From: JACDAL01 sp963849115
Lineage (GTDB): Bacteria; Actinomycetota; CADDZG01; WHSQ01
DNA: 64,000 nt
Assembly (NCBI GenBank): GCA_963849115.1
Contig: CAWKGK010000009.1
Coordinates: forward strand, 310,001-374,000
Direction: 5' to 3'
In this document: positions 52,286-61,526 of the stretch, in pieces
Numbering within the stretch: the first letter of the stretch is position 1
Layout of the letters: each line of letters begins with the position of its first letter
Notes under the pieces: model-generated
The model's input: the letters and a program-made list of their open reading frames with translations, nothing else
What the model was told of the DNA's origin: nothing
Database searches by the model: none
Translations under genes and position numbers: made by a program

Positions 52286-53020
52286 TCAGGCATGGAAAGT
52301 GACACCTTTTGCCAGGGCAACCAGAATTGAAGCCTTCAGCTTACTGGCGGGCGTGCCGGCGTCCGTCCACCACCCGCGCAGAACGTCGAACGTGGCCTCC
52401 CCCGACCTCACATAGGCGTTGTTCACGTCTGTGATCTCCAACTCGCCGCGGCCCGACCGCTCGAGGCCCCCGATGATTTTGAACACACGCTCGTCGTACA
52501 TGTAGCAGCCGGTGACCACAAGATCACTCGGTGGCTGCAGCGGCTTCTCGACGATGTCGACCATCTTGTCCCCGTCGATCCTCGCAACGCCGAAGCGCTT
52601 GGCGTCGTCGAGGCCAACCTGCTTCAAGAGGAGCTTGGCGCCGCCACCCTGCCTTGAGTAGTCATCGACGTAGGGCTTCAGGTCCTCTTGAAAGATGTTG
52701 TCGCCGAGGATCACAACGCACGGCTGATCGTCAATCAGGTGGGCCGCGAGCCCCAGTGCCTCGGCTATTCCGCCCGACGCCTCCTGGCGTGCATAGGAGA
52801 TGTCGACCCCGAGCTCGCTTCCGTTTCCCAGCAGTTCCTTGAATTGCTCGATCTCGTGCCCGGTGACGAGGACGAGCTCTCGTATCCCCGCGCGCTTGAG
52901 AGTCTTGATCGGATAAAAGACCATCGGCTCGTCGAAGACATCGAGCAGATGCTTATTGACCACTCGAGTAACGGGATGAAAGCGGGTGCCCAGCCCCCCC
53001 GCGAGGACGACTCCCCTCAT
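52286..53020 (-). CDS. rmlA: Glucose-1-phosphate thymidylyltransferase
   Basis: About 244 residues of the sugar nucleotidyltransferase family. The opening is VVLAGGLGTRFHPVTRVVNKHLLDVFDEPMV, with the catalytic Arg and Lys, then VVILGDNIF (metal Asp), FGVARIDGDKMVDIVEKP and WWTDAGTP at the end. It makes dTDP-glucose for the rhamnose branch. It matches the short RmlA form (about 240-290 residues). Start ATG at 53020; a GTG two codons upstream is possible. RmlC and RmlD are encoded 11-13 kb away on the other strand; no RmlB is in the window. Confidence 0.92.
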   Translation of the reverse strand: MRGVVLAGGLGTRFHPVTRVVNKHLLDVFDEPMVFYPIKTLKRAGIRELVLVTGHEIEQFKELLGNGSELGVDISYARQEASGGIAEALGLAAHLIDDQPCVVILGDNIFQEDLKPYVDDYSRQGGGAKLLLKQVGLDDAKRFGVARIDGDKMVDIVEKPLQPPSDLVVTGCYMYDERVFKIIGGLERSGRGELEITDVNNAYVRSGEATFDVLRGWWTDAGTPASKLKASILVALAKGVTFHA

Positions 53021-53026
53021 GTCCAC

Positions 53027-53321
53027 CCCCCGCCCATTTCGCCCTAGTTAGTGAATATTTCCAGAAAGAGGAAGTATATCGCGCACTGGAGGCTCATGTG
53101 CCCCATTGGCCTCAGAAGATCCAGAAGAGCGACTGGTGTCGACGGTTGCTGTACGGTCGATTTGGGGGCTCCTCCTCCAATTACTTGCTTCTGGGACTGA
53201 GGCCCATGCGATTTCTCACAGATGATCCGGTTGGGCGACTGCCCGTCTTCTTCGCCGTTTCGGTGACTGGAGCTCCCTTGGACGTGGGCCCTTGCGAGCC
53301 CCGGACCTGCAGTAGGCACCC
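53027..53321. other. Intergenic region between divergent rmlA and GH38 genes
   Basis: About 295 bases that should hold both promoters. It is AT-richer near rmlA. I see no RNA gene, clear promoter hexamers or long inverted repeat. Confidence 0.45.
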
Positions 53322-56300
53322 GTGCTTCTGACCATGGAGCAGCGACTGCAACGGCTGGAGGCGCGCTTGAAGGAGCTTGCGCTATGGCGAGCGCGCGAGC
53401 ACGTTGAGCTCACCGAGTGGAGCTTTGACGGTAGCCCGCTGCCCCCGGGAGCGTCGTGGCCCTCGAGCGAGGGCGTCCGCAGGCTGACCCATCCTCTCTG
53501 CCGACTCCCCGATGAGTGGCCCCTCGACGAGGCGCGACTCGATCTTTCTGTGGGCGGCGAGGGGCTGCTTCGCATCCGCTACGAGGGCGGCCGGGATGAG
53601 CGTTATGGCCTCGACCCGTTCCACCGGCTCTTCAAGCCCTCCGGGCGCGCCTTCGAGCTGGAGGTCGAGGCGGTTGCGCGCCTCCCCCTCGGAGTGCCCA
53701 ACCGCAGCGCTCGGATTGAGAGGGCGAAGCTTGTGTGGCTCGACACGACGCTCGAGGTTTTCGACCGCCGTCTGACGCTGGTAGTGGAGACGCTGCGAGC
53801 CTTCGGCGCCGACGATGTGGTGGAACCGCTGTTGTCGATCGCAGAGGAAGCGGTGATCGGCCTCGAGTGGCCCTCACGTAGCGAGCCTTACCTGTCGCGC
53901 ACCGCTCCCGCCGAGTTCATGCAGCAGATCTGGGAGCTCCCCGAGGGCATCGAGGAGCATCCACCGGGACTGGACGAGGCCGCACGCGCCTCGATTCGTC
54001 TCGCGGCCGAGCGCCTGGATCGGGACCTCGCCACGCTGCGCGAGCTCCATCCGCCGCGTGGAGCCGTGCACATGAGCGGCCACGCCCATCTCGATCTGGC
54101 GTGGTTGTGGCCCTTGGAGGAGACTCGCCGCAAGGCCCGGCGGACCTTCCACACCGTGACCCGGCTGCTGGAGCAGTATCCGGAGCTGACCTTCAACCAG
54201 TCCTCGGCCCAGTTCTACGCCTTCCTCGAGGAGGACGACCCCGAGCTCTTCGAGCAAATCCGCCATCGAGTCGATGAGGGGCGCTGGGAGCCTGTTGGGG
54301 GCATGTGGGTAGAGCCCGACCTCAACATGCCCTGCGGGGAGTCGATCAGCCGCCAGCTTCTCTACGGCCAGCGGTACTTTCGATCGACCCTCGGCCAAAC
54401 TTCTTCGGTGTGCTGGCTCCCGGATTGCTTCGGGTTCAGTCCTGCGCTTCCGCAGCTGCTGTCGTTGGCCGGCATCGACTCGTTCTTCACTCACAAGATG
54501 AACTGGTCCGAATCGAATCCATTTCCCTACGACCTCTTCTGGTGGGAGGGGTTGGACGGCACGAAGGTTCTGGCGCACGGGTTCAACAACCCCGATATGG
54601 GTTACAACGGCAGGCTGGGCCCGGTTGCCCTCGCCGGCACCTGGCGCAACTTCAGGGGCAAAGAGTTCCACCCGGAGACTCTTCTCACGATCGGTTACGG
54701 CGACGGAGCGGGGGGGCCGACCCCCGAGATGCTCGAGCGTCACCGTGAGCTGCAATCGTTCCCCGCGTTGGCGAGCGCCCACTTCGGGCGTGTGGACGAC
54801 TACTACGAGGAGATCCGCTCCCGGCTCGGGGACACGCGGCTGCCGGAATGGAGCGGCGAGCTCTATCTCGAATTCCATCGCGGGACGCTGACGTCACAGG
54901 GCCGCATCAAGCGCTTGCACCGGCTTGCCGAGCGAAATCTAGTGGCGGCCGAGACCGTAGCGGCCCTGCGAACGCTCCTCGGAGGACCCCCTCCGGAGAA
55001 CCTCGAAGACCAGTGGCGGATGCTCCTTCGCAACGAGTTCCACGACATTCTGCCGGGGAGCAGCGTCCGCGAGGTCAACGAGGCGGCCGAGAGGGAGCTG
55101 CGCGAGGTGGCGAGCGCCGCGGCAAGTCGGCTCGCTGTTCAGTTACAGGCGCTGGCTCGCGAGAAGGTCGCCGGCGGCGAGAACGGCGGAGTGCTGGCGG
55201 TTAACCCCGATGCCTCCAGCAGGCCGCTCCGGCTTGAGCTTGAATCCGTCGTGGAGGGGGCTCAGGAGGTCGAGGGGGGCAGCGTGGTCGCGTCGAAGGA
55301 GTCGATCGCCCCGCTGTCGATCAGCTTGGCAATCGATCTGCGACCTCGAGCCGGTCTCGAGGCGGCCGACGACAGGCTCGAGAATGAGCTCGTGAGCGTG
55401 GGCTTCACAGAGGACCGGACGGTTGCGTCGGTGTTCGATAAGGGTGCCGGACGCGAGGCCCTTGCAGGGCGGGGAAACCAGCTCTGGGCCTTCGTCGACA
55501 AGCCACGCGCCTGGGATGCCTGGGACCTCGACGCTGCCTACGCCCTCGACGGCGAGGAGATCACGGCGCTGGAATCGGTCGAGGTCGTCGAGCGCGGCCC
55601 CCATCGCGCCGCCCTTCGCATCGTCCGTGCGTTTCGAAACAGCCGCATCACTCAAGACGTTCGCTTGTGGGCCAACTCCAAGCGCCTCGATTTCAGGACG
55701 ACGCTCGAGTGGAACGATCGTCACTTCCTGCTGAAATGCCGCTGGCCGTTGGCAGTGCGCGCTCGGGTTGCGTCTTTCGAAACTGCCTTTGGGATCGTTC
55801 AACGGCCCACACACCGCAACACATCGTGGGACCAGGCTCAGTTCGAGGTGCCCGGCCACCGCTTCGCGGACCTTTCCGAGCCGGGTTACGGCGTCGCCTT
55901 GCTCAACGACGGACGCTACGGGCACCATGCACTCAACAACGAGCTGGGACTGAGCCTCCTGCGCTCTCCCGCCTATCCCGACCCGCTCGCCGACGAGGGC
56001 GATCACGAATTCACTTATGCGCTATTTCCCCACGAAGGAGGCCTCATCGAAGGCGGCGTACTGACGGAGGCGGAGGACCTCAACAGACCACTGCCGGCCG
56101 TCCCGCTTCAGGCGGCGAGTGCGGCCACGTGGCAGCCGGTGCGGCTGGAAGGAGTCGCTCTCGGACTCGGGGCGCTCAAGGGCCGGGAGGACGGTAGCGG
56201 TCTGGTGCTTCGCCTATACGAGCCCCGGGGCGCACGCGGCACTCTGGCAGTTCACTTGCCCGAGCCGTGGAGGGTGTCAGCGGAGGTCGATCTCCTCGAG

Positions 56301-56399
56301 GAGCCCATCGGACCCCCTCCCGATCGGATGGGCCCGTTCCAGGTCCGCACGCTGTTGCTCGAGCAAGCCTCGCCGAGTGGTCGTCAAATGTCGCCGTAG
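53322..56399 (+). CDS. GH38 alpha-mannosidase
   Basis: A 1025-residue enzyme of the usual GH38 length. The zinc site begins with HMSGHAHLDLAWLWP (His and Asp ligands), the nucleophile Asp is in SVCWLPDCFGFSPALPQLL, and SFFTHKMNWSESNPFP and the late HDILPGSSVREVN segment carry further family residues. The N-terminal 230 residues are the beta-rich domain typical of the bacterial and vacuolar type, and the C-terminal half is the mannosidase beta domain. No signal peptide, so it probably trims mannosides in the cytoplasm. The start is GTG 53322 or ATG 53334. Confidence 0.94.
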   Translation: MLLTMEQRLQRLEARLKELALWRAREHVELTEWSFDGSPLPPGASWPSSEGVRRLTHPLCRLPDEWPLDEARLDLSVGGEGLLRIRYEGGRDERYGLDPFHRLFKPSGRAFELEVEAVARLPLGVPNRSARIERAKLVWLDTTLEVFDRRLTLVVETLRAFGADDVVEPLLSIAEEAVIGLEWPSRSEPYLSRTAPAEFMQQIWELPEGIEEHPPGLDEAARASIRLAAERLDRDLATLRELHPPRGAVHMSGHAHLDLAWLWPLEETRRKARRTFHTVTRLLEQYPELTFNQSSAQFYAFLEEDDPELFEQIRHRVDEGRWEPVGGMWVEPDLNMPCGESISRQLLYGQRYFRSTLGQTSSVCWLPDCFGFSPALPQLLSLAGIDSFFTHKMNWSESNPFPYDLFWWEGLDGTKVLAHGFNNPDMGYNGRLGPVALAGTWRNFRGKEFHPETLLTIGYGDGAGGPTPEMLERHRELQSFPALASAHFGRVDDYYEEIRSRLGDTRLPEWSGELYLEFHRGTLTSQGRIKRLHRLAERNLVAAETVAALRTLLGGPPPENLEDQWRMLLRNEFHDILPGSSVREVNEAAERELREVASAAASRLAVQLQALAREKVAGGENGGVLAVNPDASSRPLRLELESVVEGAQEVEGGSVVASKESIAPLSISLAIDLRPRAGLEAADDRLENELVSVGFTEDRTVASVFDKGAGREALAGRGNQLWAFVDKPRAWDAWDLDAAYALDGEEITALESVEVVERGPHRAALRIVRAFRNSRITQDVRLWANSKRLDFRTTLEWNDRHFLLKCRWPLAVRARVASFETAFGIVQRPTHRNTSWDQAQFEVPGHRFADLSEPGYGVALLNDGRYGHHALNNELGLSLLRSPAYPDPLADEGDHEFTYALFPHEGGLIEGGVLTEAEDLNRPLPAVPLQAASAATWQPVRLEGVALGLGALKGREDGSGLVLRLYEPRGARGTLAVHLPEPWRVSAEVDLLEEPIGPPPDRMGPFQVRTLLLEQASPSGRQMSP

Positions 56400-56443
56400 A
56401 GCATGGCACCACCACTCGGCACGAAAAGGGAGATGATGGGGGC

Positions 56444-56938
56444 ATGGATGAGGAGTCGGGCGTCATCGAGGTCGTCGTCGAGATTCCCAAGGGCAGCCGC
56501 AACAAGTACGAGTACGACCACGAACGAAACATAATTAGGCTCGACCGTCGCCTGCTCTCGGCGACGACCTATCCCGCCGACTACGGCTTCATACCCGACA
56601 CGCTCGCCGGTGACGATGATCCACTCGATGCAATGATCCTGTGCGAGGACGCCACCTTTCCCGGCTGCTGGGTGCAGGCCCGGCCCCTGGGCATCTTCTG
56701 GATGGAGGACGAGGATCGCCCGGACGCCAAGATCGTCTGCGTCCCGGCCCACGATCCCTTCTGGGACCCGGTGGAGAAGCTCGAGGACCTTCCCGACCCT
56801 CTACTCGACGAGATCCAACACTTCTTTGACATCTACAAGACCCTCGAGAAGAAGAAGACCGCGACGCACGGCTACGAGGGCGTGGAGGCGGCCTGGAAAG
56901 AGATAGAGGACGCCAGAAAGAGGGCCGCGGAGGGCTGA
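56444..56938 (+). CDS. ppa: Inorganic pyrophosphatase
   Basis: A 164-residue family I soluble pyrophosphatase. It shows EIPKGSRNKYEYDHE (substrate Lys/Arg/Tyr), TTYPADYGFIPDT and the signature DDDPLDAMIL with the metal Asp residues, then EDRPDAKIVCVPA and the C-terminal HFFDIYKTLEKKK. It hydrolyses PPi, pulling nucleotide-sugar and PAPS formation. The start ATG follows GGGGGC; the open frame before it is not family-like. It lies 44 bases after the mannosidase gene on the same strand. Confidence 0.94.
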   Translation: MDEESGVIEVVVEIPKGSRNKYEYDHERNIIRLDRRLLSATTYPADYGFIPDTLAGDDDPLDAMILCEDATFPGCWVQARPLGIFWMEDEDRPDAKIVCVPAHDPFWDPVEKLEDLPDPLLDEIQHFFDIYKTLEKKKTATHGYEGVEAAWKEIEDARKRAAEG

Positions 56939-57077
56939 TTCGAGATCGTTGGAGCTATCTCCACACGCGGTGTGGGCAGAGATCCAATGTTCAGCGCGTG
57001 ACGCCCGGCTGGCTCTCTATTTTCTCACCACACCGCGCATTAAGAGACACGTTCTGTTTCCCTTGAACGTGGTCGAG

Positions 57078-57485
57078 TTACGCGTCGGGTGGCTCCTCCA
57101 CCACGACGATGTGGTTGCCGTCCGGGTCGCGGAGCATGAACATTAGCGGCGCGCCGGGCGTGCTCATCGGCTTCGGATCGATGTCGATGCCGCCAATGGC
57201 GCTCAAGCGCGCATGCTCGCCCAGGACGTCCGCCGTCTCCACACCGATCGAGCCGCCGCCGGGCTCGCCGCCCATCGGCGGGTTGAGCGCCAAGCGCGCC
57301 CGCGACCCTGGCGGGGCGACCTCTAGCCAGCGCATCTCGTCGTCTTCACCGAAACGTGCGTCGCCGCGTACCTCGAAGCCGAGCTTCTCGGTGTAAAAGG
57401 CGAGGGCCGCGTCCTGGTCGGCGACGGCGAACATGACCACGCCGATGTTCGAGAGGGTTGTCGGGGTTTGGGTGGAACTGCTCAT
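57078..57485 (-). CDS. VOC-family protein (glyoxalase-like)
   Basis: A 135-residue protein of two half-modules: IGVVMFAVADQDAALAFYTEKLGFEV in the first and APLMFMLRDPDGNHIVVVEEP in the second. The metal Glu of VVVEE is visible, and the first-position His typical of glyoxalase I is replaced by the VVMFAV stretch. The start at 57485 follows AAGGAGG. It is probably in one operon with the other VOC gene (57565-58011), but they are only distantly similar. The substrate is unknown. Confidence 0.87.
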   Translation of the reverse strand: MSSSTQTPTTLSNIGVVMFAVADQDAALAFYTEKLGFEVRGDARFGEDDEMRWLEVAPPGSRARLALNPPMGGEPGGGSIGVETADVLGEHARLSAIGGIDIDPKPMSTPGAPLMFMLRDPDGNHIVVVEEPPDA

Positions 57486-57564
57486 AGCTAGTCCTCCTTG
57501 TCGTGGTGTGTTGGTTCCAACCCTAGACCTTGGCTGCAAGCGGAACTCACGCCGGCGGTGTGGG

Positions 57565-58011
57565 TCAGTCTGTGAAAGGGGGCCGTGCGGCGACGGGCAT
57601 CACCTGCCAGACGTGTCCGTCCGGGTCGGTGAAAGCCGCGGAGTATCCCCACGGTTGTTGCGTCGGTTCGAGCACAATCTGAGCCCCGGCTCCCCGAGCC
57701 CGCTCAACAATCTCGTTGACGCTCCGCTCATCGGCGACGGCCAGCGCTAGGAGGCACTCGCTGGCCTCAGGTCCCGCCGTCGGACGTTTGCCGGTCACCC
57801 AGCCGAAGCCCCCGGTGGGAATGAGCATGAGATGCACAGCTTGGTTGAGCACGAACTGCAGCGGCTCTGGGATGCCATCCTCGGCGGCCTCGCCCATCGG
57901 TTCCAGCCCCAGCCCCTCAGCGTAGAAGTCGAACGACTGTTTCCGGTTTTCGGTGGGCAGCGCGACAACGATGGGTGCCAGGTCGGCGCGGAGTCTTGTT
58001 TCGATCGGCAC
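57565..58011 (-). CDS. VOC-family protein (glyoxalase/bleomycin-resistance-like)
   Basis: A 148-residue protein. The first module has PIVVALPTENRKQSFDFYAEGLGLEP and the second ends with YSAAFTDPDGHVWQVMPVA, the common end of such proteins. Start GTG 58011 with GAGGAGGAA directly before it; the ATG at 58035 has no such site. It lies 79 bases upstream of the second VOC gene on the same strand. It probably binds or breaks down a small electrophile; the function is not known. Confidence 0.87.
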   Translation of the reverse strand: MPIETRLRADLAPIVVALPTENRKQSFDFYAEGLGLEPMGEAAEDGIPEPLQFVLNQAVHLMLIPTGGFGWVTGKRPTAGPEASECLLALAVADERSVNEIVERARGAGAQIVLEPTQQPWGYSAAFTDPDGHVWQVMPVAARPPFTD

Positions 58012-58209
58012 GGTTCCTCCTCGTTCACGAGTCATTCAGGCGGTTAGCCGTAAGACCAGCCGAACTGCCGGAAATCACCGCCGCTCGCGCCAAGCTGCCG
58101 CGATCGCTGAACACGAATGTGCTCGGCCGCGTGCGTGGAATCGCGGGATGTTCCTCGCTCGTTCGAGAGCGTCCAGTTAGGCCTGCGGAAGCATCAGTCG
58201 GCGCGGGCG

Positions 58210-59118
58210 TCAGGCCGCGGCCACCCGAAGGTCCCTGTAGAGAAGGGCTGCATCGCCGAGGCGACGGCGCAGCTCGCGTTCGAGACCGGCGATCGGGTAG
58301 AGGTTCTGCGGCGCGCGTGGGTCTTTGTGTGGCTTCGAGCAGAAGCGGGGGAGCGCGGCCGCGACGGCGTCGGCCAGCTCAATCACGTCTGAAGTCTCGT
58401 GATCGGCCGATGCCTCACAGCGCACCACGCCGGCCCAGGGATGGCCGATCGAACCGGGAAGGCGCAGGTACCAGGAGAAGCGGCTCCACGAGCTCATCAT
58501 GAGGAACACCGGGGTGCGCTGCCCGGCTTCGAGGGCGGCGACGACACGCTCTTGGGCGCCCTGGAGGTAGGAGACGTGATGAGTCTTGATGTAGCCGACC
58601 GCGCCGGGCACGCTCTGGCGTCCCCGCAGAGGTCCGTCCACGATCACAAGTGGTGCATCGTGGGCTGCGGCCAGCGTAATCTCGAGCTCGCCCATGCGCT
58701 GCTGCAGCGCCAGGCTGAGTACATCGGGGTCGCCGGAGGGGGCGCTCCGCACTGGGTAGGAGACGTGCCGGCACATGATTCCCTCCGCCTGAGGGGCCGC
58801 CGTGAACAGGCCGCGCCGCACCTCGGCGGAGACCACTTCCGCCCGCCCATCGCAAAGGACGGCGCCCGCCGCGTAGGTGGCACAGATCCCCGGACAACTC
58901 GCCGCTCCGTCATCGATCCACACCTGGGCGTCGACCCTCCGCACCCCATCTGTGAACAGGATGCGCTCCGGTGCCTCCCCGAGCGATGGGGGATTGATAG
59001 GTGCCCAGCCGTCCAGATCTCTCTCTATTTCTGCGTCGACGGTGGCGCCGGTCTCGGGGAGCTCGTGATCGGTGGCCGCGCCGTACTCGGGGGCCCAGGT
59101 TTCGATAGCGAACCTCAT
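58210..59118 (-). CDS. nurA: NurA-like DNA-end-processing nuclease
   Basis: A 302-residue protein with the NurA pattern: an early Asp in RILFTDGVRRVDAQVWID, then LVIVDGPLRGRQ (second metal Asp), VGYIKTHHVSYL, SRFSWYLRLPG, and the closing PQNLYPIAGLERELRRRLGD. NurA is a 5'-3' nuclease that works with the HerA helicase and Mre11-Rad50 to resect DNA ends. The gene overlaps sbcC by 4 bases (ATGA) and is last in an operon with herA, sbcD and sbcC. The call rests on motifs plus this context; overall conservation with archaeal NurA is weak. Confidence 0.82.
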   Translation of the reverse strand: MRFAIETWAPEYGAATDHELPETGATVDAEIERDLDGWAPINPPSLGEAPERILFTDGVRRVDAQVWIDDGAASCPGICATYAAGAVLCDGRAEVVSAEVRRGLFTAAPQAEGIMCRHVSYPVRSAPSGDPDVLSLALQQRMGELEITLAAAHDAPLVIVDGPLRGRQSVPGAVGYIKTHHVSYLQGAQERVVAALEAGQRTPVFLMMSSWSRFSWYLRLPGSIGHPWAGVVRCEASADHETSDVIELADAVAAALPRFCSKPHKDPRAPQNLYPIAGLERELRRRLGDAALLYRDLRVAAA

Positions 59119-61526
59119 GCCGGCTGTGCCTCCAGGTCCGCGACCCTTTCGACCGTGGAGGTGGTCTGGTTTTTTCGGACTCGAAATTGCAAGGGGACGC
59201 GCTCGGCCAGCTCGCGCACATGAGTGACTATGCCCACCATGCGCCCTGTGGCTGCAAGGTTCTCGACCGTAGCCGCCACGGTCTCGAGTGTGTCGGCATC
59301 AAGGGTGCCAAAGCCCTCGTCCAAGAAGATCGCGTCGAGGCGAGCGGCCCCCTGAGTGGCGAGCTCGGACAGCTGATCCGAAAGCGACAACGCCAGCGAC
59401 AGCGAGGCCAGAAATGTCTCGCCTCCCGATAGCGTCTTCGCGGAGCGAGTCTCGTCCGCGTTGTGATGGTCGATCACCAAGAATTCACCGGTGTCGCTCA
59501 GGGTCATGGAGTACTGGCCTGTGGAGAGCTCGTTGAGGGTCTGAGTGGCGCCATCGACCAGCAGTCGCAACGCTTCTTCCACTATCCAGCTCTCGAACCG
59601 ACCCCGCTTGGCCGAGAGTTCCAGGGCGAGCGCGGACGCTAGCTCGGCTTCCTTCCGCCGGCGGGCGACGACGGTCCGCAGAACGTCCGCGGAGGCGATG
59701 CCCTGCTCGATTCCTCTCACCTCGGTTGAGGTGACGGCGACGGCACCCATCACCGATTCAAGGATGCCCCCCTCGAGCACTTCGAGCTCGCAGTCGCGAC
59801 AGGAGCGCTCGAGGTCCTCTGTCAGGACCGTCTGCTCCTTGTCGGCTTCAGCTGCGCTCGCCTCGCACGCGGTGGCCTCCTCGGCCAGCTCTGGTGCCCG
59901 ACTCGCCGCCCACAGTGCAAGGCTCCCCCAGTCCCCGGCAAGGTTCGAGCCCTCGGTGGGAGGTGGGCGAAGCGCGGCCACCCGGTCGCGCCGGTCGTCG
60001 AACTGTCGGCGGAGTTTGCGCTCGGCTGCCTGCAGGTCTTCTGACTCCTTGCGAGCCGCACGAGCGTTGCGAAGGGCCTTGCTCTCGGCCGAGCGTGCGG
60101 CCTCGACCAGCAGTTCGGCCTCGTCGATAGAGGCAAGTACTTCGGTAAGCGTCGCTTCATCTCGTTCCTCGGCCAGGGCCCTATCCAGAAGATCCCGCTG
60201 TTGTTCCAGCACGCTCATGCCGGCCTGGGCGGCGGCCATCTTTTTTGCCGCGGCACCTAGTTCGGAGGCGGCGTTGGTCCCCTCCATGCGTGCACTCTGC
60301 AACTCGGCGCGCGCCGTCTGGAGGTCGGGCGGCACCTCGTGGGCGGGGAGCTCGGTGACGACCTGGAGACACACCGGGCAGTTGTTGCCTGCGGTTAGCA
60401 AGGAGGCGAGATCGTGCGCGGCGTGCTGGCTGCGCGCGGCCTCCTCAGAGGAAGCCGCGGCTTCAAGGCGGGTGGTCGCCGCGTCGTGCGCCGACTGCGC
60501 CCCCTCGAGCCTATGGGTGGCGGCCTCCACCTCCGACGCCTTCTCGGCGATGGCTTGGGCCAGCTCCCCGCGGCGTCGGTGGGCGGCGATCGCTTCGAGC
60601 ACCGGCTCCCGCGGGCCACGTTCGGCGCGTGCGGCGGTTAGTACTGCCAGCTCGTCCCCGGTAGTCGCGATCTGTGCCTCCGCGTCTGCCAGATCGGATG
60701 CCGCCAACTTCAGGCGCGCCCCCAGAGCCGTCACCTCAGGGGGAACCTCGAGCAAGTCGAGCAGGGAGACCGCCTTGAGCGCCTCCTCCGCAGCGGCCCG
60801 CGCCGCCTTTTTTTTCTCCGCCAGCTCAGCCAGGCGCGGCGTGGCTTCTTTCACCGTTTGCTCCAGGGCCCGCAGGCGCTCGAGGCCGGCACGGGCACGC
60901 CGGAGAGCTTCGGGAGTGGCGCCGGCGAAGTCCTCTTGCAGCCGCCGCTCGTTGACCCCGCAATCCATCCGGGCATCGTTAGAGAGAGCCTGAGCTCGAT
61001 GGCTCATCCGCTCGTAGACGCCGAGATTAAGGAGCTTCACGATCATGCCCTGGCGGTCCTTGGGACCGTCGTGCAGAAAGCGAGAGAACTCACCCTGCGG
61101 GAGGACAACGCAGCGCGTGAAGTGATCGAAGGACAGCCCGAGTAGATCTGTGATCGCGGCCGTGAGCTCAACGGCACCCCGCGCGAGCACCTCCCCTCCG
61201 CACTCGAGCACCGCTTCCTTGGTCGTCGCGTTGCCCTTGCTCAGCTGTCTGACTACTCGCACGGCGCTGTACTCACGCTCGCCGAGGGCAAAATCGAGGC
61301 GCACCTTGGCCTCGAGCTTTCCGTGGCTGATCACCGGCGACACCAGCCCTTTGTGGTCGTAGCGCGGCACCGAGCCGTAGAGGACAAAGCAGAGCGCGTC
61401 GATCACTGTGGACTTGCCGGATCCGGTAGGGCCTACCAGCGCGAACAGCTCGCAGTCCGAGAAATCGATCTCGGTCCTGTCGCGAAAGCTGGTGAATCCT
61501 TGCAGCTCGAGCCGCAGTGGCCTCAT
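59115..61526 (-). CDS. sbcC: SbcC/Rad50-type exonuclease ATPase
   Basis: An 803-residue SMC-like ATPase. Walker A is ALVGPTGSGKSTVIDALCF near residue 34 and the N-terminal lobe continues with the Q-loop CVVLPQGEFSRFLH. Two long Ala/Glu-rich coiled coils flank the zinc hook NCPVCLQVV (CxxC). The C-terminal lobe has the signature LSGGETFLASLSLALSLS, Walker B LDAIFLDEGFGTLD and the His switch IVTHVREL. It works with SbcD on hairpins and DNA ends. Its ATG overlaps the sbcD stop (ATGA); a GTG two codons upstream is the alternative. It is shorter than E. coli SbcC (1048) because the coils are shorter. Confidence 0.95.
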   Translation of the reverse strand: MRPLRLELQGFTSFRDRTEIDFSDCELFALVGPTGSGKSTVIDALCFVLYGSVPRYDHKGLVSPVISHGKLEAKVRLDFALGEREYSAVRVVRQLSKGNATTKEAVLECGGEVLARGAVELTAAITDLLGLSFDHFTRCVVLPQGEFSRFLHDGPKDRQGMIVKLLNLGVYERMSHRAQALSNDARMDCGVNERRLQEDFAGATPEALRRARAGLERLRALEQTVKEATPRLAELAEKKKAARAAAEEALKAVSLLDLLEVPPEVTALGARLKLAASDLADAEAQIATTGDELAVLTAARAERGPREPVLEAIAAHRRRGELAQAIAEKASEVEAATHRLEGAQSAHDAATTRLEAAASSEEAARSQHAAHDLASLLTAGNNCPVCLQVVTELPAHEVPPDLQTARAELQSARMEGTNAASELGAAAKKMAAAQAGMSVLEQQRDLLDRALAEERDEATLTEVLASIDEAELLVEAARSAESKALRNARAARKESEDLQAAERKLRRQFDDRRDRVAALRPPPTEGSNLAGDWGSLALWAASRAPELAEEATACEASAAEADKEQTVLTEDLERSCRDCELEVLEGGILESVMGAVAVTSTEVRGIEQGIASADVLRTVVARRRKEAELASALALELSAKRGRFESWIVEEALRLLVDGATQTLNELSTGQYSMTLSDTGEFLVIDHHNADETRSAKTLSGGETFLASLSLALSLSDQLSELATQGAARLDAIFLDEGFGTLDADTLETVAATVENLAATGRMVGIVTHVRELAERVPLQFRVRKNQTTSTVERVADLEAQPA

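Noticed and set aside
59545..60993. 482-codon + strand open frame rich in Ser, Ala and Arg
   Set aside because: Antisense shadow of sbcC in GC-rich DNA; composition is that expected from the complement of coiled-coil coding sequence.
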